Source: Helicobacter sp. (GTDB lineage: Bacteria; Campylobacterota; Campylobacteria; Campylobacterales; Helicobacteraceae). From it: 14,253 nucleotides of DNA. The position numbers and the translations under genes were made by a program. The DNA is taken from NCBI GenBank assembly GCA_029257755.1, contig JARIAP010000101.1:1-14253 (forward strand), read 5' to 3'. Of the stretch, positions 6,267-13,854 are shown one piece after another (positions within the stretch are counted from its first letter, which is position 1; every line of letters starts with the position of its first letter). Below the pieces are notes generated by a model. The model was not told the origin of the DNA and did not search any database. It saw nothing but the letters and a program-made list of their open reading frames with translations.

Positions 6267-8252
6267 ATGAAACGCTTACTTACAACACCTATTTATTATG
6301 TAAATGATGTGCCACATATAGGACATGCATATACAACAATTATTGCAGATATGTTGAAAAAATACTGGACATTAAATGGTAATGATGTATTTTTATTGAC
6401 TGGAACTGATGAACATGGACAAAAAATAGAAGAAGCCGCTAAAAAACATGGAATAAAGACTATTGAATATGCAAACTCAATTAGTGAAAAATTTAGAGAC
6501 ACATGGAAAGAATTTAACATAGATTATGATAAATTTATAAGAACAACATACCTTGAACATATTTTAGCTGTGCAAAAAGCCTTTGAAATTATGTATGATA
6601 GAGGTGATATTTATAAGGGTGAATATGAAGGAATGTATTGTGTTGGTTGTGAAAGTTTTTTTACGCAAAATCAAGTTGTTGAAGGCGTATATTGCCCTGA
6701 TTGTAGTGGCAATAAAAGAACAAGGGTTGTAAAAGAAGAAAGTTATTTTTTTGCATTATCTAAATATCAAAATAAATTATTAAAATGGTATAATGAATAT
6801 CATGATTGTATTTTGCCATCACATAAAAAAAATGAAGTTATTAAATTTGTTGAAAATGGATTGCAAGATTTATCAATTACTAGAGTTAGTTTTGAATGGG
6901 GTATTAAGATTCCATTAAAACTAAGAGATAATAAGCATATTATATATGTATGGCTTGATGCTTTAATGAATTATGCAAGTGCTTTAGGTTATGGAATTGA
7001 TTACAATAATGCAAAAGAGCAACTAAAATATAAAATGGAACAAAATCCATTTTTAGAATCTAAGATGGAATATTTTAATAATACTACACATATTGTAGGC
7101 AAAGATATACTAAGATTCCACGCGATTTATTGGCCTGCATTTCTAATGAGCCTTGATTTACCACTACCAAAACATATTTTTGTGCATGGTTGGTGGACTA
7201 TTGATGGTGTTAAGATGAGTAAAAGTATAGGTAATGTTATTAATCCACTTGATATAAAAGATGCATATCCAACAGATATATTTAGATACTTTTTATTAAA
7301 AGAAGTTCCATTTGGTCAAGATGGAGATTTTTCGCAAATGGCACTTATAAATCGCAATAATGGGGAATTAAGCAATGATTTAGGAAATCTATTAAATAGA
7401 TTAATTGGAATGAGTGAAAAGTATTTTCAATTTGATTTGCAAAATAGCCTATCTACTACAAGTTATAAAATAGAGAAAGAAAAAATATTTAATATAATAC
7501 AAGATAGTAAGAAATTTATGTATAATATGCAACCAAACAAATATTTGGAATCTATATGGGAATTGCTATATATAGCTAATCTTTTAATAACCAAAACAGA
7601 GCCATGGGAGCTTATAAAACAAAATAAAAATATTGAATGCAAAGAATTTCTAAATTTTATTGCAAATATACTAGCAAAAGTAGCTTTACTTCTTTACCCT
7701 ATAATACCAAATGCTTGCAAAAAAATGTCAAAGGCATTAAATATAAAGATAGATTCTGTATCTTTCGATAAATTGATTAACAATAATGAATATATAGAAA
7801 GTTTTATAATCAAAAAAATTGATGCTTTATTTCCAAAAATAGAAGAACCAAGAATGCAAATTAAAACTAATGAACAAATAATTGAGAATAGAAATACAGA
7901 AATAAAACATATTGAAGAGAAAGAAGAAATAATTAATATATCTGATTTTAAAAAAATTATTATAAAAGTTGGCACAATAATAGATGTTAATAAACTGCCA
8001 AAAAGCAATAAGCTTTTAAAACTAAAAGTTGATTTAGGTGAAGATAAACCAAGACAAATAATAGCAGGTATAGCAGAATTTTATGATCATGAAAATTTAA
8101 TTAATACACAAGTGTGTGTTTTAACTAATCTAAAACCAGCTAAACTAATGGGAGAAATTAGTGAAGGTATGATTTTAGCGTGTAAAGATTCTAATGGATT
8201 AAGTTTATTGCGACCAGAACATAAAAAAGAAAAAGGATCAAATATTAGTTAA
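6267..8252 (+). CDS. metG: Methionyl-tRNA synthetase with C-terminal tRNA-binding domain
   Basis: This 661-residue class I synthetase charges tRNA-Met with methionine. The catalytic fold carries HIGH at 17-20 and KMSKS at 316-320. A zinc-knuckle insertion has C125-V-G-C128 and C143-P-D-C146, the four-cysteine pattern. The helical anticodon-binding region contains N-x-x-x-x-x-DLGNLLNR. After a charged linker rich in E, K and I, the last 110 or so residues are an EMAP-II/Trbp111-type OB fold (IIIKVGTIIDV, KLLKLKVDLG, PRQIIAGI, GEISEGMILA) that holds tRNA and forms dimers. The start at 6267 follows AAGGA at 6257-6261 and gives the typical MKRLLTTPIYYVN beginning. An upstream TTG at 6189 would add 26 residues not found in the family. 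Confidence 0.97.
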   Translation: MKRLLTTPIYYVNDVPHIGHAYTTIIADMLKKYWTLNGNDVFLLTGTDEHGQKIEEAAKKHGIKTIEYANSISEKFRDTWKEFNIDYDKFIRTTYLEHILAVQKAFEIMYDRGDIYKGEYEGMYCVGCESFFTQNQVVEGVYCPDCSGNKRTRVVKEESYFFALSKYQNKLLKWYNEYHDCILPSHKKNEVIKFVENGLQDLSITRVSFEWGIKIPLKLRDNKHIIYVWLDALMNYASALGYGIDYNNAKEQLKYKMEQNPFLESKMEYFNNTTHIVGKDILRFHAIYWPAFLMSLDLPLPKHIFVHGWWTIDGVKMSKSIGNVINPLDIKDAYPTDIFRYFLLKEVPFGQDGDFSQMALINRNNGELSNDLGNLLNRLIGMSEKYFQFDLQNSLSTTSYKIEKEKIFNIIQDSKKFMYNMQPNKYLESIWELLYIANLLITKTEPWELIKQNKNIECKEFLNFIANILAKVALLLYPIIPNACKKMSKALNIKIDSVSFDKLINNNEYIESFIIKKIDALFPKIEEPRMQIKTNEQIIENRNTEIKHIEEKEEIINISDFKKIIIKVGTIIDVNKLPKSNKLLKLKVDLGEDKPRQIIAGIAEFYDHENLINTQVCVLTNLKPAKLMGEISEGMILACKDSNGLSLLRPEHKKEKGSNIS

Positions 8253-8303
8253 TTTATTTTAGCAATAATTGAATTATAAGGATTAAAAAATTAAGAGTTA
8301 TAT

Positions 8304-8486
8304 ATGCAAAAAATCAATATAATTTTTATAATAATGCTATTTTCATTATATGCAATAGCTAACAATCAACAAAAAATCACACATACAAATCAAATAAAAA
8401 CACTCATAACAAAAGAAATAGATAAAACACAACAAGCAATTAATGCAATAAAAATATTGAAAGAAAAACAAAGAGAAAAGAACTAA
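8304..8486 (+). CDS. Small exported coiled-coil protein, probably truncated
   Basis: This 60-codon frame begins with a clear signal peptide: MQKINIIFIIMLFSLYAIA, with likely cleavage after A19. The remaining 41 residues are polar and helix-forming (NNQQKITHTNQIKTLITKE and onward, rich in K, Q, I and E), like the start of a periplasmic coiled coil. AAGAG six bases before the ATG is the ribosome site. It lies 51 bp after metG on the same strand and may be co-transcribed. The frame stops in an A-rich stretch. Another frame continues with a similar helix-like composition, so this may be the front half of a broken gene (see 8441-8684). I do not recognise the family. Confidence 0.5.
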   Translation: MQKINIIFIIMLFSLYAIANNQQKITHTNQIKTLITKEIDKTQQAINAIKILKEKQREKN

Positions 8487-8684
8487 CAATAATAAATCAA
8501 GATTCAAAAAAAATAGCAAATCTAAATACAAATAATATGCAACTAGAACCATTAATAATAGAAATACAACAAGCCATAATAAGATAACCAACAATATGAT
8601 AAAGAAATAAATAAAAAAAGAAAATATATACAACCAACATATAAAAAATATAAAAATATGTTATCATATATTATTACTACATAA
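8441..8684 (+). pseudogene. Frameshifted remainder of the small exported coiled-coil gene
   Basis: Beyond the stop at 8484-8486 the coding pattern appears to continue in the -1 frame, open from 8441 to a stop at 8585-8587. It reads ELTIINQDSKKIANLNTNN and MQLEPLIIEIQQAIIR. It then returns to the original frame from 8583 to a TAA at 8682-8684, reading DNQQYDKEINKKRK and YIQPTYKKYKNMLSYIITT. Two compensating indels in A-rich runs (about 8441-8486 and about 8576-8584) would join all three pieces into an exported protein of about 126 residues. It could be a decaying gene, sequencing error, or chance openness of an A-rich strand. The helix-like composition throughout favours a real former gene, but no homolog was recognised. 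Confidence 0.4.
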
Positions 8685-8723
8685 TCATTAATTTAGATTA
8701 TAAAAATCAAGCACTTTATATTC

Positions 8724-8759
8724 TTTGTAATTATGCTATAATATTATAATAATTACAAA
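8724..8759. promoter_or_regulatory. Palindrome around the extended -10 promoter of DUF507-carA
   Basis: TTTGTAATTAT (8724-8734) and ATAATTACAAA (8749-8759) are a perfect 11-bp inverted repeat. Between them lies the dinucleotide GC and the 12-bp palindrome TATAATATTATA (8737-8748). The promoter element TGCTATAAT (8734-8742), a perfect extended -10, is embedded in it. The layout is that of an operator overlapping a promoter. As RNA it could instead form a 15-bp hairpin, but no uridine run follows, so a terminator is unlikely. Transcription from this box would begin near 8749-8750 and give a leader of about 65 nt. Confidence 0.6.
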
Positions 8760-8814
8760 ATAGTTTAAATATATTTTGAAAGTTAATGAGATAACAAATT
8801 TTAAAGGTAAGCAC

Positions 8815-9360
8815 ATGAAACTAAAACCACAACACGCACAATTTTTGGCAAATCGCATAATCCTTGACTTAAGTCGCTCAAACCTTGTAGCAATTAATGC
8901 ACCATTAACTAGCCTAAATAAAATAACAACAGAAGTTATCAAAGAAGATATGCAACAAGAACAATCAATAGAAAACAAAGCAAGAGAACTTTTAGAAGAA
9001 TATCAAGATCAAATAGATGAAGAAGAGGTAAATGAAAAACAACTTTTTGCTATGATTAAAAAACAACTTGCAAAAGAAAATGGTTTTTTAATATCACATA
9101 AAGAAAGATATAGTAACTTATCGCATTCAATTTTAGATGCATTGTTTGAAGAAAGCTATGTAGATTTTAAGGTATCTGAAAATTCTGTAAAAAGTTTTAT
9201 TATGGAATCAATAGATTCATATTTTAAGTTTCACGAAGATGCCTATGATAATGCGGTAGAAAAAATCAAGAATTATAAAAGAAAATTAATACCCGGTAGT
9301 GAAGAATATGAACTAATTTTTGCTAAGCTGTATGAAGAAGAACTAAGCAAGAGAGGCTAA
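8815..9360 (+). CDS. DUF507 family protein
   Basis: This soluble 181-residue protein is strongly helical and acidic, starts MKLKPQHAQFLANRIILDL and is typical of the DUF507 family found in epsilonproteobacteria and some other phyla. Members have no established function to my knowledge. The family's two-copy architecture shows: an N-terminal unit (about 1-90) with R14, I15 and D18 and the acidic LLEEYQDQIDEEEV, and a second unit (about 92-181) starting LISHKERYSNLSHSILDAL. No membrane segment or catalytic motif is seen. The start at 8815 follows AAGG at 8804-8807; an in-frame start at 8776 would add 13 residues and lacks a ribosome site. It is separated from carA by three bases and is surely co-transcribed with it. 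Confidence 0.88.
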   Translation: MKLKPQHAQFLANRIILDLSRSNLVAINAPLTSLNKITTEVIKEDMQQEQSIENKARELLEEYQDQIDEEEVNEKQLFAMIKKQLAKENGFLISHKERYSNLSHSILDALFEESYVDFKVSENSVKSFIMESIDSYFKFHEDAYDNAVEKIKNYKRKLIPGSEEYELIFAKLYEEELSKRG

Positions 9361-9363
9361 ATA

Positions 9364-10506
9364 ATGAAACTTTTTGATGTTTGGCTATATTTTGCAAATG
9401 ATATATTTTTGAAAGCAAAGGGATTTGGTAGAGAAGGTAGTATTACAGGAGAAATTGTTTTCAATACTTCTTTGAGTGGTTATCAAGAAATAATAAGCGA
9501 TCCAAGTTATGCAGGGCAATTTATAGTGTTTTGTATGCCAGAGATAGGTATTGTTGGTTGCAATGAAAAAGATATGGAATCAAAACAAGTATTTGCAAAA
9601 GGGGCATTAATAAGAAATATTAGCAAAAATGATTCTAATTTCCGTTCAACACAGAATCTGTGTAGCTTCTTTGAAGAACAAGGTATAATGGGGATTTGCA
9701 ATGTTGATACAAGAGGCATTGTAAAAATGCTAAGAGATAATGGCTCTATGATGATGGTTGCTTCAAGTATCGTTAAAACAAAGGAGGAACTAAAGTCGAT
9801 TTTACAAAAAGCAAAAAAAATAGAAGAAATAAACTATATAAAAGAAGTTAGCACTAAAGAAACATATTTACACACAGAATCAAATTTTAGCTTTGAAACA
9901 TTTAACTACAAAAAGATAGATATAAATGATAAAAATAAAGTCAAAATAATAGCTATAGATTATGGCATAAAAAGAAATATTTTAAATGAATTAAGTGAAG
10001 TAGGATTAATTGTTGAGGTTATACCACAAACATTTTTAGCAGAAGATATAATAGAAAAATTTCACAACAATGAAATAAGGGGGGTGTTTTTAAGCAATGG
10101 TCCAGGAGATCCATTATTACTAAAGGATCAAATAGATAAAATAAGAAAAATAATTAACGCAAAAATACCAATATTTGGAATTTGTCTAGGACATCAGCTT
10201 TTAAGCAACGCATTTGGGTATAAAACATATAAACTTAAATTTGGACAACACGGCGGTAATCACCCTGTAAAAAATATGCAAACAAATGAACTTGAAATAA
10301 CAGCACAAAACCATAACTATAATGTGCCAGAATCTATATCAGAAATTGCAATAATAACCCATAGAAATCTTTTTGACAATACGATTGAAGGGGTAAAATA
10401 TAAAGATTATAAAATTTTTTCTGTGCAACACCATCCAGAATCAAGCCCTGGACCAAGAGAATCTAGTAAGCTTTTCTTAGAATTTGCAAAGATGTTAGCA
10501 CAATAG
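9364..10506 (+). CDS. carA: Carbamoyl-phosphate synthase small subunit
   Basis: This glutaminase subunit hydrolyses glutamine and feeds ammonia through a tunnel to CarB for carbamoyl phosphate, the precursor of pyrimidines and arginine. At 380 residues it is full length. The N-terminal CPSase_sm domain (about 1-135) shows FNTSLSGYQEIISDPSYAG. The class I amidotransferase domain (about 192-378) shows SNGPGDP (244-250), GICLGHQLL with nucleophile C274 (272-280), and QHHPESSPGP with H357 and E359 completing the triad. The ribosome site GAGAGG lies in the last codons of the DUF507 gene, three bases away. carB is not adjacent; split carA/carB loci are usual in Helicobacter. A G6 run at 10079-10084 encodes part of R-G-V and is conserved coding sequence. 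Confidence 0.97.
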   Translation: MKLFDVWLYFANDIFLKAKGFGREGSITGEIVFNTSLSGYQEIISDPSYAGQFIVFCMPEIGIVGCNEKDMESKQVFAKGALIRNISKNDSNFRSTQNLCSFFEEQGIMGICNVDTRGIVKMLRDNGSMMMVASSIVKTKEELKSILQKAKKIEEINYIKEVSTKETYLHTESNFSFETFNYKKIDINDKNKVKIIAIDYGIKRNILNELSEVGLIVEVIPQTFLAEDIIEKFHNNEIRGVFLSNGPGDPLLLKDQIDKIRKIINAKIPIFGICLGHQLLSNAFGYKTYKLKFGQHGGNHPVKNMQTNELEITAQNHNYNVPESISEIAIITHRNLFDNTIEGVKYKDYKIFSVQHHPESSPGPRESSKLFLEFAKMLAQ

Positions 10507-10553
10507 AAACAAAATTAAACACAAAATTGTAATAAAAGGAGATATAAAACAAT

Positions 10554-11651
10554 ATGAATCAAAACATTTTTACTAAAGATAAAATTATACTCTCCATAGC
10601 TATTATATCATGCAGTTTTATTGTATTGTTTCATATGCTTTATTCATTTGAAGATATAGGTGAAAAATTGCAAAAAATTGCAAATAAAGCTAGTGAAAAT
10701 ACACTAAAACCGATTTTAGAAAACTCACAATTAACTAATCTACAAAAAAGTATGTTTTATAAAACAGATTATAAATTTTCAGAGTTTCAATTAGAATTAG
10801 GAAAGATTCTATATTTTGATCCTCGTTTAAGTGGAGATGGTATGCACTCTTGTAATTCATGCCATAATATATCTATGTATGGCACAAGCACAATGGATAT
10901 AAGCAAAAATAATCCAAATCATTTAAATGCACCATCAATATTTAATCTAATTTTTAATGATGCGTTATATTATAGGGGTGAATTTAAAAGACATGATAAA
11001 ACAAACAACACATATGCTTTTCCCGAAAAAAATATTATAGCAAGAGCTACTATACATGCTTTACAAGCCCAAAATGAAATGAATGGGAATATGCAAAAAA
11101 TAATAGAAGGTATAACAAACTCAAAAGAATATATGAGTTATTTTATACGAGCATATGGAGCTAAAGTTAATGTAAATGAAGAGCTTATAGCACAAAGTAT
11201 TACGGGATTTATAATGACTCTTAATGTAGTTACTAGATATGATGACTTTTTAAGGGGAAATTTAAAAGCATTAAGCATAAGTGAAGCTGAAGGATTAGAA
11301 TTATTTATTGATAAAGGTTGTGTAATTTGCCATAATGATGTAAATCTTGGAGGCACAATGCAACCATTTGAAGTTATACGAAAGTATAAGTTTAGCAATA
11401 TAGGTAACTTAGAGTCTGATTCTAATAAAATGTTGAAAGTTCCTACACTAAGGAATATTAAAAAAACAGCACCATATTTTCATAATGGCTCTATATCTAG
11501 TTTAAAAGAAGCAATTAAAGAAATGGGTAGTATGCAATTGGGTATAAATTTATCAAATAGTGAAATATCAAAAATAATAGATTTTTTTGAATCTTTAAAT
11601 AGTAATATACCAACAATAACATTGCCATCATTGCCAGTAGCAAATTTTTAA
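10554..11651 (+). CDS. Di-haem cytochrome c peroxidase, divergent and membrane-anchored
   Basis: This 365-residue protein of the bacterial CcpA/MauG superfamily reduces hydrogen peroxide in the periplasm with electrons from small cytochromes. It has one N-terminal hydrophobic segment (about 11-30) with no obvious cleavage site, so it is probably anchored. Haem motif one is C100-N-S-C-H104, after LGKILYFDPRLSGDGMHS; haem motif two is C256-V-I-C-H260. Then follow KVPTLRNIKKTAPYFHNGS (295-313) and a methionine (M324 in EMGSMQLG) in the position of the high-potential haem ligand. Oddly, the region between the haems lacks the family's GHGW-type loop and the W of FWDGR: the aligned stretch reads LYYRGEF. 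NEMNG keeps the E-M pair. AAGGAG is 12 bases before the ATG, rather far. It lies 47 bp after carA and may be co-transcribed. Confidence 0.9.
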   Translation: MNQNIFTKDKIILSIAIISCSFIVLFHMLYSFEDIGEKLQKIANKASENTLKPILENSQLTNLQKSMFYKTDYKFSEFQLELGKILYFDPRLSGDGMHSCNSCHNISMYGTSTMDISKNNPNHLNAPSIFNLIFNDALYYRGEFKRHDKTNNTYAFPEKNIIARATIHALQAQNEMNGNMQKIIEGITNSKEYMSYFIRAYGAKVNVNEELIAQSITGFIMTLNVVTRYDDFLRGNLKALSISEAEGLELFIDKGCVICHNDVNLGGTMQPFEVIRKYKFSNIGNLESDSNKMLKVPTLRNIKKTAPYFHNGSISSLKEAIKEMGSMQLGINLSNSEISKIIDFFESLNSNIPTITLPSLPVANF

Positions 11652-11681
11652 TAAATTAAAAAATTAAATAAAAATATAAAT

Positions 11682-11697
11682 ATTATTATAAAATAAT
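11682..11697 (+). terminator. Weak possible terminator after the peroxidase gene
   Basis: ATTATT (11682-11687) and AATAAT (11692-11697) pair around ATAA and are followed by CATTTTTAAT. The stem has no G/C pair. It is the only hairpin with a T-run between the peroxidase stop and the rpsB promoter. Confidence 0.25.
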
Positions 11698-11706
11698 CAT
11701 TTTTAA

Positions 11707-11714
11707 TGTATAAT
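11707..11714 (+). promoter_or_regulatory. rpsB-tsf promoter -10 element
   Basis: TG directly followed by TATAAT (11709-11714) is the best -10 in this gap. No -35 box is evident. The expected start point, six to seven bases downstream at about 11720-11722, coincides with the first base of the structured leader (11721), which supports both calls. Confidence 0.7.
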
Positions 11715-11720
11715 ATAAAC

Positions 11721-11826
11721 TTTGTGAAAAACTCACATGCTAATCCTAGATTGGTTGCTTTTAAGATTATAATTTAATTATTATCTTACAGAGTTAATGA
11801 GCATGGCGGCAAAACCAATTCACAAA
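11721..11826 (+). promoter_or_regulatory. Structured leader RNA before rpsB, probable S2 autoregulatory element
   Basis: The untranslated stretch before rpsB can form a set of helices. P1: TTTGTGAA (11721-11728) with TTCACAAA (11819-11826). P2: CATGCT (11736-11741) with AGCATG (11800-11805). P3: a local hairpin at 11762-11788, ten pairs and one T-T mismatch with a 5-base loop. Two more helices cross P2: AACTC (11730-11734) with GAGTT (11791-11795), and GATTGGTT (11749-11756) with AACCAATT (11813-11820, one G-U pair). The latter shares 11819-11820 with P1. Crossing helices mean a pseudoknot or alternative folds. The unpaired block GGCGGC (11805-11810) is very GC-rich for this genome. AAGGAG follows at 11851-11856, then the ATG. 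In E. coli the rpsB leader (t44) is the target of S2 repression; that this leader works likewise is an inference. Confidence 0.65.
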
Positions 11827-11862
11827 ATTTACATTAATTGATTAAATTTTAAGGAGCTATTC

Positions 11863-12666
11863 ATGGTTACTATGAAAGATTTATTAGAATGTGGTGTTCA
11901 TTTTGGACATCAAACAAGACGCTGGAATCCAAAAATGAAAAAATTTATTTTTGGTGTTAGAAAAAATATTCATATTATTGATTTGCAAAAGACATTAAGG
12001 TATTTTAGATATACATACAATATTGTGCGTGATGCAGCTAATGAAGGAAAAGTTATTATGTTTGTTGGGACAAAAAAACAAGCAAGCGATACACTTAAAG
12101 AGTATGCAGAAAAAGTAAATGCCCCATATGTTAATTATCGTTGGCTTGGTGGTATGCTAACAAACTTTAGCACAATAAAAAAATCTGTAAGAAAACTTGA
12201 AATAATTGAAGAAATGGAATCAAGTGGGCAAATAGATCTTTTAACAAAAAAAGAAAAATTAATGCTTATGAGAAAAAAAGATAAATTAAATAAATATCTT
12301 GGTGGCATAAGACATCTTAAAAAAGCTCCTGATATGCTTTTTGTTATAGATGCTTTAAAAGAAAAAATTGCAATAGGTGAAGCTAGAAGGTTAGGTATCC
12401 CTGTTGTAGCACCTCTTGATACAAATTGCGATCCTGATTTAATTGATTATCCTATACCAGGAAATGATGATGCAATTAGATCTATACAACTTTTTTGTAA
12501 AGAAATTAGTGATGCAATTATGGAAGGTAGAGAAATGAATGATTCTGAAGTAGAATCAAAAAATAACATAGAAATTGCACCAGCAACAGATGAAGAAAAA
12601 GATGAAGTAATGGAAGAATTAAAAGAAGAATTAGAAAAAGAATTTCAAGATAAAGATGGAGAATAA
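11863..12666 (+). CDS. rpsB: 30S ribosomal protein S2
   Basis: This protein of the small ribosomal subunit is 267 residues long, the usual size for the group. It begins [23 protein letters not shown]. Conserved landmarks are R33[12 protein letters not shown]67-VGTKKQA, Y89[21 protein letters not shown]156[11 protein letters not shown] and the terminal I182-like block [28 protein letters not shown]. The last 40 residues are a highly acidic, E/K-rich tail (about 226-267) beyond the folded domain, as in other epsilonproteobacteria. AAGGAG at 11851-11856 is an ideal ribosome site. The long leader before it is described separately. One base separates its stop from the tsf start, so the two genes are translationally close and form the usual rpsB-tsf operon. 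Confidence 0.98.
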   Translation: MVTMKDLLECGVHFGHQTRRWNPKMKKFIFGVRKNIHIIDLQKTLRYFRYTYNIVRDAANEGKVIMFVGTKKQASDTLKEYAEKVNAPYVNYRWLGGMLTNFSTIKKSVRKLEIIEEMESSGQIDLLTKKEKLMLMRKKDKLNKYLGGIRHLKKAPDMLFVIDALKEKIAIGEARRLGIPVVAPLDTNCDPDLIDYPIPGNDDAIRSIQLFCKEISDAIMEGREMNDSEVESKNNIEIAPATDEEKDEVMEELKEELEKEFQDKDGE

Positions 12667-12667
12667 T

Positions 12668-13846
12668 ATGAAAAGTGAAACAAAAGAAGCATTGAATAAT
12701 GCTAAAGAATCAATAAACAAAGCAGCAGGACACTTAAAAGGTGAAATAAAAGATTTAGTAAATGAAGTCAAAAATCAAACACAAGAAATATCGGCAAAGC
12801 TTGTAGCAGAACTTCGCAAAAAAACAGATGCTGGTATAATGGAGTGTAAAAATGCACTAAAAGAATGCAAAGGCAATATGGAAGAAGCTATGGAATATCT
12901 GCGTAAAAAAGGATTAAGCAAAGCAGCTAAAAAAGCAGATAGAATAGCAGCAGAAGGTGTTATAGCACTTAGAGTATCTAATGACTTTAAAAAAGCTACA
13001 TTAATAGAAGTAAATTCTGAAACAGATTTTGTTGCTAAGAATTCTGACTTTTTAGAGCTTGTAGAAAATGTTCTTGATTTAGCATTCAAAAGAGCCTTAA
13101 ATACTACTGAAAGTCTTGATGAATTAACAATAAATGATATTAAGTTTGAAGATTATTTAAAGCAAAAAATATCAATTATTGGTGAAAATATTGTTATAAG
13201 AAGAGTTAGCACAATAGTGTGCAAACAAAATCAAATATTAAATGGATATTTACATCATAATAAAAAAGTTGGTGCAATTACACTAATAGATTACAAAAAT
13301 GAAAGCAATTCAACAAAATTACAAGAATTTGTTAAACTTATAAGTATGCATGTAGCTTCAATGAAACCAAAATTTTTAAGCTATCTTGAGTTGGATAAAG
13401 ATTTAGTTGCAAAAGAAAAAATTGCAATAAGAGCAGAACTTGATAAAGAAAATGAAGAATTAAAAAGACTTAAAAAGCCTTTAAATCGCATACCAGAATA
13501 TGTAAGTTTTAGCGAACTTACAGAATCTGTGCTAAAAGCAAAAGAAGAAGAACTTAAGGCAAAATTAAGAGAAGAGGGTAAGCCAGAAAAAATTTGGGAT
13601 AAAATTATTCCGGGTCAAATGGATAGATTCATAATTGACAATACAATTCTAGATCAAAGACTAACTTTATTAGCACAATTATATGCATTAGATGATAAAA
13701 AAACAATATCACAGATAGTGAATGAAAAAAATAAAGAAATAAATGATGAGATTAAGATAATATCATTTATAAACTTTGAATTAGGTGAGGGCATAGAAAA
13801 AAGGGTTGATAACTTCGCAGAAGAAGTCGCAGCTCAAATGAAATAA
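12668..13846 (+). CDS. tsf: Elongation factor Ts with an unusual N-terminal extension
   Basis: EF-Ts exchanges GDP for GTP on EF-Tu. The canonical protein starts at about residue 41 here, I41-SAKLVAELRKKTDAGIMEC, with the UBA-like domain and the T53-D-A-G-I-M-E-C signature. T119-DFVAKN is the EF-Tu contact loop that displaces magnesium. The C-terminal half has the long charged insert seen in epsilon-type EF-Ts (LKKPLNRIPEYVSF near 276-289) and closes with the GEGIEKRVDNFAEEV signature. At 392 residues it exceeds the usual epsilon length of about 355 because of about 40 extra N-terminal residues, mostly A/K/E/N and predicted helical (NNAKESINKAAGHLKGEI). The start at 12668 has GGAG six bases upstream in the rpsB end, and there is no ATG, GTG or TTG near residue 40, so the extension should be real. 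Confidence 0.96.
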   Translation: MKSETKEALNNAKESINKAAGHLKGEIKDLVNEVKNQTQEISAKLVAELRKKTDAGIMECKNALKECKGNMEEAMEYLRKKGLSKAAKKADRIAAEGVIALRVSNDFKKATLIEVNSETDFVAKNSDFLELVENVLDLAFKRALNTTESLDELTINDIKFEDYLKQKISIIGENIVIRRVSTIVCKQNQILNGYLHHNKKVGAITLIDYKNESNSTKLQEFVKLISMHVASMKPKFLSYLELDKDLVAKEKIAIRAELDKENEELKRLKKPLNRIPEYVSFSELTESVLKAKEEELKAKLREEGKPEKIWDKIIPGQMDRFIIDNTILDQRLTLLAQLYALDDKKTISQIVNEKNKEINDEIKIISFINFELGEGIEKRVDNFAEEVAAQMK

Positions 13847-13854
13847 TGCTAACA

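Noticed and set aside
8484..8486. Programmed -1 frameshift at the end of the small exported ORF
   Set aside because: No canonical X XXY YYZ slippery heptamer in the correct frame and no downstream stem-loop or pseudoknot were found; mutation or sequencing error is simpler.
8346..8633. Minus-strand frame of 95 codons rich in F, L, I and Y
   Set aside because: It is the complement of a lysine/asparagine-rich A-rich stretch, has no ribosome site, and its hydrophobic run is the expected shadow of poly-K/N codons.
8681..8701. Hairpin ATAATC/GATTAT as terminator after the broken small gene
   Set aside because: Only six pairs with a nine-base loop and an A-run rather than a T-run follows on the plus strand.
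10079..10084. G6 run in carA as a phase-variable tract
   Set aside because: Six G residues are short for slippage and fall in conserved codons of an essential-pathway enzyme just before SNGPGDP.
11721..11826. tRNA, tmRNA or a known metabolite riboswitch in the rpsB leader
   Set aside because: No cloverleaf with a T-loop (TTCRANY) or CCA end, and no recognised TPP, SAM, glycine or c-di-GMP core words; position and pairing fit a ribosomal-protein leader better.
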